64,000 nt of DNA, from NCBI GenBank assembly GCA_016271365.2, contig CM057456.1, positions 888,146,001 through 888,210,000 on the forward strand, in the 5' to 3' direction. Below the pieces are notes generated by a model, which saw nothing but the letters and a program-made list of their open reading frames with translations, was not told the origin of the DNA and searched no databases. The translations under genes and the position numbers were made by a program. This document shows, one piece after another, positions 11,870-21,814 of this stretch. The stretch comes from Neoceratodus forsteri. Taxonomy: Eukaryota; Chordata; Ceratodontiformes; Ceratodontidae. The stretch's first letter is position 1; every line of letters starts with the position of its first letter.

Positions 11870-12067
11870 TCACGTACAGAGCCACTCCCTGCCCCCCTTC
11901 TCACATGCTATCCCTCCTATACAGATTATACCCAGGGACAGGGAGGTCACATTAATGATTTGGCATGGCCATGTCTCCATGATGGCAGCCACGTCCACAT
12001 CTCCCTCGGCCATCAGTGATTGCAACTCAGCCATTTTGTTCCACAGGCTCCTTGCATTTAGAGACAC
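11870..12067 (-). pseudogene. CR1 endonuclease N-terminal fragment
   Basis: The translation begins SLNARSLWNKMAELQSLM and continues DVDVAAIMETW, matching the start of the CR1 APE endonuclease (usually NARSL.NK...L...........I.ETW), including the catalytic glutamate. The rest of the domain downstream is too decayed to follow in one frame. Confidence 0.78.
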
Positions 12068-12720
12068 AGCCTTGCACCTTGACTCAAGTTCCCCTCCCCC
12101 GATCTACTTGCCGCCCCCAATTATTTTTTTTATTGGTAATTTATGCTCCTGTTGCTGTGGCCCTAACCTCTGGAGGGAGCCACCAGCCCCGTCCCCAGGC
12201 ATCCACCAGCCAGCACCAACCCATACCCCCAGAGCTTAACCCCTGGTGGGGCTGGCGGGGTTCATCAACTCCTACCAGAGACTGGATCCAGTGTGGCCAG
12301 TGCCATGGCTAGCTGACAGCAGGACCTGTGAGTCTCCCTCCCTCCTACAAACACCACAGCAACAATTTTCTCCTCCATTTTTTTTGTCCCTTGGAGATGA
12401 GGCATGCAATGACGCTGGCAAAGGGAGTGTGCACACACCCACGTGTGCTTCTCCAGGCATCAGGACCAACTCCACTCACTTCTGAAACATCGGCACACTG
12501 CCCCACAGCTTCTGCTAGGGGGCCAGTCATACACCAACCACTGGCACCCCCCTCCCTGGCAAAGGGGAGCAGTCCCTTGGACTCTCGATCCTGCTCATCC
12601 CTTGCCGACCCCTGGCGGCCCATGCTTATTCCCAAACATGGGTTGACAGTGTAGTGTGAGGTAAGGCATCCAGTGCCTCAGCTCTCAGCACCACCAGGCC
12701 CTCCCAAGTACTTTTTGAGC

Positions 12721-13779
12721 TGCCGCTATGCTTGACTTCCTGTTGACTACTATCTGCTTGTGTTTCATGGGCCTGATATGATGTCATTTCTGCTGTTCAG
12801 TGCTGCTCCTGATCAGTACAGACTAACAAAACTGACTTCATATGATGCCCCTGAAACCAAAAAAGTGAAGTGTGAAATTGCAAGGCAGACTCAATGACAG
12901 TTAAATATGTAATATCAATTATTTCTTTAACAAAAGCAGAACCTTCCTACTGTAAGCATACTAGGAGAATCAATGCCAAAGAATGGAAAAAAACAACAGG
13001 ATGTTAAAGTCAATGCTGTCTCTTGCTCCCTGTTTTTTTATTTTCTCCTCATACTCTTGACCAGACTCATCCCATTAGCCTGCAGCCACCTTCCAGTCCT
13101 GTCACCTCCTCTGCTTGCACTGTATGATCTCCCATAACTTACCCCTTACAGAGTGGCACTCAGAGCTCTGCACACCACTCCAGTCAGACTGTTCAGTGCT
13201 GCTTCAAGGGCATTGATGGTGTGGGGCATGAAAGTGCTGCCTGTGCCACTAACAGGGTCCAAAGGTTTTATGATTTTTCTGTGTTCCTACTCCATGAGGC
13301 ACTAACAACATGTGCTCCAGGTATATACACATGAACATGCTAATGCATGGCATCAGTATTTAGCGCCTGCTCTACCCACAAGCTGCTGCTGCACCTGCAC
13401 TTCCACCTGTGGTCATCCAGGTGGCAGTCATATAAAAGAGTCAGGCTCTCCCTTTCCCACCAACCCCCTGGAGGAGAGTGTCCCCTGGAGTGCATGATCC
13501 TCCTCTCCCATCCTCCTTTGATGTCCTAGGCCCCTTCCCAAACCCAGGCTGTTGGTGCCACAAGCTGCAATGCTGCTACTGTGTCAGCAGGCCAACTCCA
13601 GATCCTAGATTTTGCTGGGGAGTTACTGGGAATAGCTATGTTCAAAAGCAAGGGATCTCTTGTTACAGAGCTTGGAATGTTCAGTCTTGGGTATCAGAGG
13701 TTGTCAGAAGTGTTTTTTACCGCGTCTAACAAAATCTCATAAAGATCATGACTATGCCCCTATAGTATTTCCCCCTTTC
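12721..13779. other. Unassigned stretch
   Basis: About 1 kb with no convincing coding or repeat signature. The overlapping 60-80 codon frames at 13312-13729 have no recognisable motif and are considered chance. Confidence 0.4.
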
Positions 13780-14210
13780 CCCCAAAATGATCTGTCCATT
13801 GTGTCCCATGTGTGCATCCCTTTTCCACTACTGTAATGTTCTATATGTGGACTTAATAGAAAGTCAGATCCCTCAGCTGCAACTATTTAAGAATATAGCT
13901 GTGATGGGTTTGACTTCCACCCAGCAGTTATCCTGCATTACTCCCTGTGTATGCACTCTGCAATTTCTGCCTGTTAGACAGAGGATCAATTTAAGGTGAT
14001 ACAGAAAACTTATAAATCCATCAATGGGGTGAAGTCCCCCCCTCACTGTGTACCCCTGGGAACCACATGCCCCAATCACCTTTTCAGAACTTTAAGGTAA
14101 AGGGGGAGAGTCTGGTGCTGCTCAAGTTGAAAGTAAAATTGCCTGGTGACCATTCCTTTTTGTAGCCCTGCTCCCTTAGTGCTAGAATGCCATCCTGATG
14201 AAGGGAAGTG
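13780..14210 (+). pseudogene. L2/Jockey-like LINE C-terminal fragment
   Basis: The frame 13787-13999 ends CTLQFLPVRQRINLR, resembling the LHWLPVRYRIxFK box near the end of ORF2 in L2/Rex-type LINEs. The next frame gives TYKSINGV, the expected continuation (usually TYKALNG). A stop and frame change separate the two parts. No RT is present. Confidence 0.6.
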
Positions 14211-14474
14211 TCAGGCAAGCACACCAGATAAACCATAGAAGTAACTCATTTTATTAATCCTGCCCATGTTTATTTAAACTTCAATTTCTTCTAAATTGTT
14301 TATGGAGAGTATATTAGAAAGTGTTTGTACTTGTATTGTAGGAATAGTTCTTGAGGTTTGTATTGTGCAGTTTATGGGAGATTACAGCTGCACAGGTATT
14401 ATATATAGGTTTATTTTTACAATAAAGTGTGGTTTCAATATTCATATGTACTATATGTATATACTGTATAAATA

Positions 14475-14500
14475 TGCATATATATATATATATATATATA
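14475..14500. repeat. (TA)n microsatellite
   Basis: TA run immediately left of the family A palindrome at 14519. Confidence 0.85.
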
Positions 14501-14518
14501 CAGTAGATATATGTAATA

Positions 14519-14786
14519 GATAAACCACTCTGAGGTGTGCAGTCTTGCTCTGACATACTCACACCTTGGTGCACGTTGTTACGCATGAGGCTGCAGGCCA
14601 AGTGCATCAACCACCCAAGGACTGTGTATATCAGAGCGCGACCGCACACCTCAGAGTGGTTTATCTATCTTATAAAATGTCAAAATTGTTTTGGGGGGGT
14701 AAAAGAACAGGTGTGTGGTCACGCTCTGATACACGCACGGTCATGTGATGCTGTTCAGCTAATGATATTGCTGCAATTTCCCTACC

Positions 14787-14790
<4 letters not shown>
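14519..14790. mobile_element. Family A palindromic element, copy 1
   Basis: 14519-14666 is an inverted repeat with ends taaaccactctgaggtgtgc and its reverse complement, and a short central spacer containing gaggctgcaggcc. A single-copy side arm follows (ttttgggggggtaaaag ... catgtgatg), ending in (TA)n. The same layout recurs at 18000, 31277, 51750 and 60286. No coding potential is seen. Probably a MITE-like foldback element; the transposase source is unknown. Confidence 0.75.

Positions 14791-14791
<1 letters not shown>

Positions 14792-14841
<50 letters not shown>
14792..14841. repeat. (TA)n microsatellite
   Basis: Long TA run between family A copy 1 and family E copy 1. Confidence 0.9.
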
Positions 14842-14842
<1 letters not shown>

Positions 14843-14849
14843 CACACAC

Positions 14850-15524
14850 ACAATGGGGTGCGAGCTTCTAGAGTGTGATAAATGGAGATATCTTCACTGG
14901 AGTGTGATAAATGAGGATGACATCAGCACAGTGATGATAAATGCCATTTATCTATACTGTGCTGATGTCACCACTCACTCTCTGCAACCTGCATTCTAAA
15001 TGAAACTGCTTTACAAAACAGTTTCTCTTTCTTGCTAAGGCCTGCAAGTTACTCATTTAGCATTGCAAAGTACACTCACCTGTCTGCTATAGTGTTTCTG
15101 AGACTCTCAGCCCATTAATGTGCTGATATCAGCTTCACTACAGCCTACATTCTAAATAAAACTGCTTCACAAAAGTTTTTCTTTCTCACTGAGGCCTGCA
15201 AGTTACTTAATTACCATTGCAATGGAAACTCACCTGTGTGCCATGGTGTTTCTAGGACACCCAGTCCATTCAGAAAATCTCACACACACACACTCACGCG
15301 ACACACAGAAAGAGCAGAAAGCACACAGAAACAGAAAAAGAACACAGAAAAAAATATTTTTAAAGCTCCCACCCCTATTATATAAACAGCACACATGATG
15401 TGCAGATCGTGTGCTATGGAAAAGATTCTCACTCCTGCAAAGTGAGCTGGCACTCATGAGTATAAAGCGCTCACTCTGCAGGAGTGAAAATATTTTCCAT
15501 ATCACACTCCTGCCCATCATGAAT

Positions 15525-15528
<4 letters not shown>
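14850..15528 (+). mobile_element. Family E element with hairpin at each end, copy 1
   Basis: Left hairpin: gacatcagcacagt (from 14908) pairs with actgtgctgatgtc (to 14971). Right hairpin: ctcactcctgcaaagtgagc pairs with gctcactctgcaggagtga near 15428-15490. The body has about 130-150 bp tandem units carrying actgcttcacaaaag, tttctcactg and catagtgtttctgag. Other copies are at 29620-30555, 30570-31255 (reversed) and 50345-51668. Confidence 0.75.

Positions 15529-15529
<1 letters not shown>

Positions 15530-15568
<39 letters not shown>
15530..15568. repeat. (TA)n microsatellite
   Basis: TA run at the junction of family E copy 1 and composite copy 1. Confidence 0.9.
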
Positions 15569-15577
<9 letters not shown>

Positions 15578-16289
15578 TATGGTAGCACGGTAGTGCTACC
15601 ATAGCTAGGGTTGAGGAGCCATTTACATGTTAAACCCAAATTTTGCACGTTAAAAACTTTGCAGAATGTGGAATACAGAATCAAGACCCATATGCCTTGG
15701 GATCTGCCAAGTTTCGTACCGGTCAGATATACGGCTGCGGAGTTATTAAGCATGATCTGTGTGTGCATTTCCGCTTTTTTTAAAATTCTACGGTCGAGCC
15801 TACAGGTCGAATGGTTTTCGCGACCGGTCCAAAATCTTCAGGAAACATGTGGCCGGGGTCCCCGATGTGCCTTTTGAAGATTTCATGAAAAAATATTAGA
15901 CGGTTCAAAAGTTATTCAAAAAACAAGTTCCCATTATGTCAATGAGAAAAGTTAACAAAAAGTTCGACAGTGTTGCAAATGCAGTTTTCACTTTCGCAAA
16001 TGGCCCTTTTACTGTCGCAAATCCACCATTTTGTTTTCAGTTGGTGATCAGAAAAATGCTTGGCATTTAAATTTGGGACCCTCTAGCAACCTAATATTTT
16101 CTGTATTCACCTAGTCGGACCCCGAGGATGCTAGCCATGTCTTTATTTTGGGGTAAAACACCCCAGAAATATGTTTTTCAGATTTCTGAAAAAAGTACTT
16201 TCGCAAAGTAGTGTCGCACTCACGAAAGTGTCGCAAATTTTTGTGAAAGCTTTCGCAAATTTCGACAGTGCTTCTCTAGGCTGTGGGAA

Positions 16290-16665
16290 AATGAGAGCAA
16301 TTCTTTGGCACCCCGCTGCAAAAGAACAGTTTGGAGTTTTGGTCTGAGATTTGGAGGAAACGCAGCCGACATCTCACAGATGTGCCTTTCAGTCAGTGTT
16401 TTGTTGAAAAAATATTACACAGAGGCAAAGTTACGGTACTCCAAAGTTGACACTTTTTCCCATCGGATAACATTACGGCGTACGACGCATTGCAGCAATC
16501 ATTTGGCGCCCTGCTGCAAAATAACAGTTTGGTCTTTTGGGCTGAAGTTTGCAGGGAACACAGCCAACATCCCACAGGTATGCCTTTCAGTGGTTTGGTG
16601 AAAAAATATTACAGGGAGCCAAAGTTATGGCACTCCAAACTTCTGTTTCTCTCCCATAGGATAAC
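16290..16665 (+). repeat. Two tandem ~185 bp scaffold units
   Basis: Each unit carries a tttggcgcc/tttggcacc...ctgctgcaaaa phrase, then acagtttgg, cagatgtgcctttcagt, aaaaatattac and cataggataacattacggcg-like phrases. The same pair occurs in copy 2 at 32300-32690. Confidence 0.75.
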
Positions 16666-16949
16666 ATTACGGCGTTCGCCGTGCCTTTCAGGGCCCGTAT
16701 CTCGGAAACGGTGCGAGATACGGACTTTTCATTGAAAAAGTGCTTAGCCCCTAAGTGGGGGCCAAGTACAAAACTAGCCAGGAAAGTGATAATTCATATG
16801 ATTTTTAAATTTTGTTTCTATGTCGTACGGTTCCTGAGATATAAGCAATTTACTATTCCAAGTCCTCATTTTTCTGTTCCGAGAGTCATTATTTTGCATA
16901 CATTCTTTGTACTCACTGTCTTTCTCTATACAGTTTTTGGGGAAAACCA

Positions 16950-17185
16950 GCCTGTGTGCTTACATTACTGTTACCATTACCATTTCCACTTGCGGCTCCG
17001 TACCCGTTTCACTTACCGTTCACGTTTACACCACCATGTGCGTTACCCTTTGCATTTTCATTTGCAGTTGCGTTTGTGTTGTTTTTAACATTTCTGTCTA
17101 CAGTACTGTTTCTCTTTCTGTTTCACTTTGCGTCACCATGCACATTACGATTTGCGTTTGCAGGCACAATTGCCGCCGCATTACA
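16950..17185. repeat. Degenerate period-6 tract
   Basis: A run of hexamers of the type cgttac/catttg/cgtttc with one phase conserved and two positions free. Overlapping open frames in several frames give F/L/P-rich low-complexity peptides and are not genes. Reverse-orientation counterpart at 45240-45680; direct counterpart at 32965-33330. Confidence 0.7.
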
Positions 17186-17242
17186 TTCATTATTTCTCGT
17201 TATCATTCTCAAAAAGAAGGGAAATTAGAGGCAAAAAAATCC

Positions 17243-17575
17243 ATTTAATGCATCAGTTAGGGTTGTTCCACAGAGACAAAAGTGAGAGGAATTTGATGTT
17301 AGGGTTGAAACCCCTTGCATCACTCCAGCCTACCCCAACTGGAATCAGGGTGCGCTTGGGGTCATTGGTCCTAACTCTCACCCCATTCTCCTATTCCTCA
17401 GCTTCTTTCCACATGTGATGGGGAGAGAGTTAGGGATGACGACCCCAATGCACACCCCGATTCCAGTTGGGGGGTGGGCTGGAGGGGTGCAAAGGGGGTT
17501 TCAACCCTAACATTGAATTTCCTCGCTTTTGTCACTGTGGAACAACCTGAACAACCCTAACTGATGCATTAAACA
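17243..17575. mobile_element. Family B palindromic element, copy 1
   Basis: Long inverted repeat: ttaatgcatcagttagggtt at the left and aaccctaa...tgatgcattaa at the right. Inner arms contain gacaaaagtgagaggaa-like and ctctcaccccattctcc words. Length is about 330 bp. The outer ttttttgcctctaa flank is shared with other copies. This is a MITE-like foldback unit forming the tail of the composite. Confidence 0.8.
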
Positions 17576-17627
17576 GAGTTTTTTGCCTCTAATATGTACA
17601 TATAGATAGATATTCATTGCAAAAAAA

Positions 17628-17982
17628 CTTCATTTAATGCATCAGTTAGGGTTAAAGCAACAAAAGTGAAGAAATGAGACATTAGGGTTGAGCCCCTAAC
17701 CCCTCAACACCCTGCCCCCATCCTCCACAGACTGACAGGAGCTGGGGTGTTCCATGGGGTCATGTGGCCCAACTGTCACCCCATTCCATGTGTAAACAGG
17801 TGGACATGCTACAGTAAAGGAGAATGGGATGAGAGTTAGGCCTCATGACCCAATGGCACACCCCGGCGCCTGTCAGTCTGTGGAGGAGGGGGGTGGGGTG
17901 TTGGCTGGGTTAGGGGCTCAACCCTAACATCCCGTTTCCTCACTTTTGTTGCTTTAACCCTAACTTATGCATTAAATGAAGG
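17628..17982. mobile_element. Family B palindromic element, copy 2
   Basis: Same terminal phrase (catttaatgcatcagttagg) and inner ccattctcct / aggagaatggg arms as copy 1, in tandem with it and separated by about 50 bp. Confidence 0.78.
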
Positions 17983-17999
17983 CATTACATTGAAACACA

Positions 18000-18243
18000 T
18001 CACATGACTGCAGTATATATCAGAGCGCTGAAATTTTACACCAGCACTTTTACCCCCTATAAAATTATTTTAGCCATTTTATAAGATAGATAATGACATT
18101 AGGGGTGTGCAGTTGTGCTCTGATATATGCACACCTTGGGTGGTTGATGCACTCAGCATGCAGCTTCATGCGTAACAACACACACCAAGGCGTGCGTATA
18201 TTAGAGCACGACTGCACACCTTAGAGTGGGTTATCTATTACAT
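18000..18243. mobile_element. Family A palindromic element, copy 2
   Basis: Reversed relative to copy 1: side arm first (cacttttaccccc), then the palindrome with ggtgtgcagttgtgctctga and its partner tagagcacgactgcacacc. Centre contains catgcagcttcatgcg. Confidence 0.7.
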
Positions 18244-18251
18244 ATATTCTT

Positions 18252-18640
18252 TGCAAAACAATGCATTAGTGCACCATTTAGGGTTCTGCCTAAAGCAACA
18301 AAAGTAGGGAAATGTGATTTTAGGGTTTCCAGCCCTAAAATCCCACCCAACCCCAACCCCTGAAGTGAATCAGGGGTGGAGTCTTCCTTGACGTTTTCAA
18401 CCCTGAAGCTCACCTAATTGCAGTAGCAAGAAAGCTCAGATGTGATTGACACAGTTGTATATGTTTCAGGAGTGTATAAAATTGGGTGAGCTTATGGGCT
18501 GATAACGTCAAGGAACACTCCATCCCTGATTTGCTTCACAGGTGGGGGCAGTGTTTTATGGTTGGAAGCCCTAAACTCATATTTCCCTATTTTTGTTGCT
18601 TGATGAAGAACCCTAAATGGTGCATTAATTAAGTTTTTTA
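18252..18640. mobile_element. Family B-like palindrome, diverged copy 3
   Basis: Ends are gtgcaccatttagggttc and gaaccctaaatggtgcatta; the inner arms (aaccctgaagctcacc, ggtgagcttatgg) differ from other B copies, so this is a separate subfamily of about 385 bp. Confidence 0.65.
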
Positions 18641-18804
18641 GCAAAGCATTTCCTTACTTTTTGAAATAATATAATCGTGTCCTTATTTGCCTGTGGGAGC
18701 GAAGGGCCCTCTAGGCCCAGTGCTCCCATCCTTCCATAGATGCATACATGTGTGTTGCTGTAGTGGGCCCTGCATTTGCACTTGTAGCAAAACAGCAACC
18801 AAAT

Positions 18805-19275
18805 TGTCAGCATAGCCTTCTTATTATCCCACCTTATGAATCCAGTACTGAAGATTTTTAAATCCCTACCAAAACATTATTCTGCACCACCAAAACATGA
18901 TTCCACACTACAGATGTGAAATCACATTTTGGCCATAATTTGAAAAATGACAGCTGCCATGATCATGAGGTGGTATAAAAAATGACTGTTGGACATTTGG
19001 GGTCAAAATATTTAAACTTACCAAAGTTACGAGCGAGCATAGCAAAATTTCAACAGAAGCACATCATTTTGCCATTTTTACATGTTTTGAACCCAAATTT
19101 CCAACATAGTCTTCTTATGATCCCACCTCATGAACAAGGGTGGTGAAAATGTTTAAATCCCCCCCAAATGCTGATTTTACCAAGCAGCCACAAAATCAAC
19201 TTTTGGGCTTGATTTTCATAATTCCACCACCATTGTTCATGAGATGGGATCTCAAAAAGGGTGTGTAGAAAATCT
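18805..19275. repeat. Family F hairpins (two units)
   Basis: Two quasi-palindromes with cttatgatcccacctcatga paired with tcatgagatgggatctca, and cccaccttatga paired with tcatgaggtggta. The same family is at 56165-56640. No coding potential is seen. Confidence 0.6.
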
Positions 19276-19559
19276 TCTTACAAAATATTCAAAAATGATA
19301 CAGTTATGCATCCAAGTTAAAAACCCTGTTGAACTTCATTGTGCTCCAGCAGCAAGACGTGTCTTCGATCAGAGAGTGTATCTTTGTTCTGGGAGCTATT
19401 TAGGTGAGTAAGGGTGTGTGGGGGGTGTCAGGGGTGCAGGATGCTAGGTGCTCAGTGGGATGTCTAGGTGGGGAGGCCAGATCATCAAATGGCTGTTTTA
19501 TTTTTTACAGGGGAAAAAAGACATTGAGGGGATGGTTATCTGTGTTTTAGGCTATAGTG

Positions 19560-19697
19560 TAATATGGGGATGGCAATTGGAAGGTGCGGGGGTGCCACTA
19601 GACACCAAGGAAACAATCAAAAATATGGGGACAATGATCGGAGGGGTTGGGGGTACAACTAGACACCAGGGAAACATTAAAATATACAGGAATGGCA
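19560..19697. repeat. ~60 bp minisatellite, left part
   Basis: Units carry aatatggggac, a G-rich stretch, and tagacaccagggaaac at about 60 bp spacing. The array is split by the L1 insertion and resumes at 25841. Confidence 0.75.
19681..19697 (+). repeat. Target-site duplication, 5' copy
   Basis: aatatacaggaatggca precedes the L1 5' end; the same sequence (tatacaggaatggca after the poly-A) begins at 25841. It marks the insertion as a single intact event. Confidence 0.88.
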
Positions 19698-19838
19698 GTT
19701 GGAGTCATGTGATGTGGAACACGGAGTAGCTGTGCTTACCGAGAGCTCCGTTCCACCGTCGTCTTTTAAAGTTTTTTCCGACTCCTTCTGATCCTATTTT
19801 CACCTTGCCATCAGCAATACAGGAAGGGAGTACACATC

Positions 19839-20698
19839 GTGGCTCTGCATGGAGGTCGAAATGCGCAAACCTCCGCTGACGCCTCCCTGCAACTCAGAAG
19901 GCTAAAGAAAACTAAAGCCGCGGCCTCGTTGTCATCCCAGGGTGCAGGGGAGTCCTCTATCCCAGAAGAGCCTCTTTCATTGATGCAGTTCCTCGAAGAA
20001 ATAAGACCGCTAAAAGACGCGGTCCAAGACCTCTCTGGGAATATTAAAAACATCACGAGCGCTATGGAGGAGCTATCGCGCAGGGCATCTGATGGTGAGG
20101 CATGAATTACATCTTTGGAAGGTCACACAGGCAGATTGGATTCCACAGTTAACAGGATGGCTCATCGAATCCAGAAATTGGAGCTAAAAGTGGAAGATTT
20201 GGAGGGCCGTAATAGGCGTAATAATGTTGTTATTATTGGTCTACCAGAAAAAGCTGAAGGTACGGAGCCTATTAAATTTGCTCAAAAGTTTACAGAAAAG
20301 ATTGCAGGTCCCTCACAGTTTGGTGCAGCATATGTGATTGAAAGGGCCCACAGGGCGTCCATGATGCCATCCCCAGATCGTCCCCCCAGAGCATTTATTT
20401 TAAGTTTTAAACTATCAAGAGGCAGCTGCTTATTGATAAAGTCAGAGAAGTTAAGGACATATTTTGGGAAGGCTCTAAAATCAGAGTGGTGCAAGACCTG
20501 CCGCTGTCCGTTCGGCAGAAGCGTGCTACATTCCATCCACTGGTTAAAAAATTAATAGCAGCCGGAATTAAATTCCGAATGGGATACCAAGCAAGGCTTT
20601 GAGTCTGTGTTGATAATGAGTGGAAGACTTTTGAATCACATGAGTCGGCTGATCCTGCCCTCCGTGAGCTTTTCCCAGCTTTGTTTAAGGATCCTTGA
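19839..20698 (+). pseudogene. L1 ORF1-like RNA-binding protein, broken
   Basis: Starts at the ATG at 19839 (MALHGGRNAQTSAD). A coiled-coil region (LKDAVQDLSGNIKNITSAM) is followed by a stop at 20103-20105, then EGHTGRLDSTVNRMAHRIQ and the RRM entry RNRRNNVVIIGLPEKAEG. A frame change near 20405 leads to a frame with RQLLIDKVREVKDIFWEG, then AAGIKFRMGYQARL, a stop, and an end at LFPALFKDP (20698). Domain order and length (about 285 codons) match L1 ORF1p. Two stops and one frameshift inactivate it. Confidence 0.87.
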
Positions 20699-20748
20699 AA
20701 CAGACTGTTTTTATTTTTACTCGTATCTGATTACCAGGGAGTAGTTGG

Positions 20749-20994
20749 ATGCTCTACGGTTTTGCTCCAAGTTCGAAGACCGGTTGGTTGAGGTTTAACC
20801 CTCAGGACATTGAGAAATATATGCTGTTTTCATCTATGAAGATCTCACTGGGTTGGGATTTGACATTGGAGGTTCTACAGTTTTACTCCAAGTTGTGAAG
20901 ATCCGGACTGTTGAGGGTCGAACCCCCAGGATATTGTGGAATACCTGCTGTTTTTGTTCGTGAAGTCCTCACTGGATTGGGACTTGTCATTGGA
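20749..20994 (+). repeat. Tandem ~122 bp duplication in the L1 inter-ORF spacer
   Basis: Two units of about 120-125 bp each carry ctccaagtt, gaagat, a cctcaggacatt/ccccaggatatt phrase, tgctgtttt and tcactgg-ttgggattt-gacattgga. Internal repeats of this kind are often promoter-like in LINE 5' UTRs; here they sit between ORF1 and ORF2. No function is claimed. Confidence 0.8.
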
Positions 20995-21814
20995 CCTTAT
21001 GTTTTATTAGGAGGGTATCAGACTGGTTTATTCCCTCCTTTTTTTTTTTTTCTCGCTGTAATCACCAGATTCTAAGTATTAGTGAGATTCTATGTAATCT
21101 TTTTCCTAGATTTGGTATTCGGTGTTCACACCCTTTTAGTGGGGTAGAAATTTCACTCAGCTTCTTTTGCCAAGGCTTTGGGTCGCCCTGTGAAGGGATA
21201 GTAGGAGGGTTGTCTAGGGTTGTTGTTCCAGCCCCCATTAATCCAATGATGGAATTAAAGTCTTTATGAGATATGGGGCTCGAGGTAATGAAAGCATTCT
21301 TTCTAGAGTTGAGGGATACACTCTCTTGGCGCATCTTACCTCCAGGAGGATTTTTTGTTTTTTTGTTTGGGGAAGGGCATTAGGTTTCTCCTCTAGTTAT
21401 GTGCATATTTACAATGTGGAAGGTAGATAATGGCTTTAAGGCCGACCTCAGTATAGGTTTATGCTGGTTAGTTTAATAGTGTTTTACTAGTCTTGTAGTT
21501 TCTAGGATTAGAAGGGGGTTCTTTTCTTTTCATTGATATAGGGAAGCAGGGACGGCTTGGTTGGTGAGCTTAGTGGACTGGTGTCATGGGCCGATACATA
21601 GCTCGAAGAAGGGGGAGAGTGGGTTGGGGAGGCCGGTTGAGATTGGTTGTTAATAGTGGAATAAAGAAATGGGTTGGGGGTAGTCTATTGGTGGGAGGGT
21701 ATTTTCTGTAGGGATACTGGATTTCTTGCTGTATGGGGACGCATAGGCCTGCAAGCATATGGTTTCTGGTTGGTTAAGTATACGGTCACAGGACATTATA
21801 GGGTTGAAATTGAA

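Larger units (their letters stand above)
10150..12720 (-). mobile_element. CR1 LINE, decayed, lacking its 3' part
   Basis: Minus-strand non-LTR retrotransposon about 2.5 kb long. From right to left: ORF1/5'-like sequence (about 12270-12720), endonuclease start (11870-12067), heavily decayed endonuclease (about 11200-11870), a pre-RT linker (10955-11149) and RT up to the palm (10168-10841). It stops at about 10150, before the catalytic FADD box and 3' UTR. This is unusual, because new LINE insertions lose the 5' end rather than the 3' end, so a later deletion or rearrangement is likely. Confidence 0.78.
15576..17235 (+). mobile_element. Composite scaffold C, copy 1 (word tcgcaaa)
   Basis: Begins with the hairpin atggtagcac-ggta-gtgctaccat. 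Scaffold phrases follow in fixed order: cattttgcacgttaa-like entry, gccttttgaagatttcatga, cattatgtcaatgagaaaag, ccattttgttttcagttg, and later cgtatctcggaaacggtgcg. The word tcgcaaa recurs in cassette 1 (about 15960-16020) and cassette 2 (about 16195-16270). Two ~185 bp tandem units lie at about 16290-16665. A degenerate hexamer tract ends the scaffold at 16950-17180. It joins family B at 17243. No protein is encoded. Confidence 0.8.

Noticed and set aside
12272..12654. Several overlapping Pro/Ser-rich ORFs on both strands
   Set aside because: They are shadows of the G/C-rich decayed 5' part of the CR1.
21674..21814. Upstream ATG at 21674 as the ORF2 start
   Set aside because: The extra N-terminal residues have no counterpart in L1 ORF2; the ATG at 21815 leads straight into the endonuclease.
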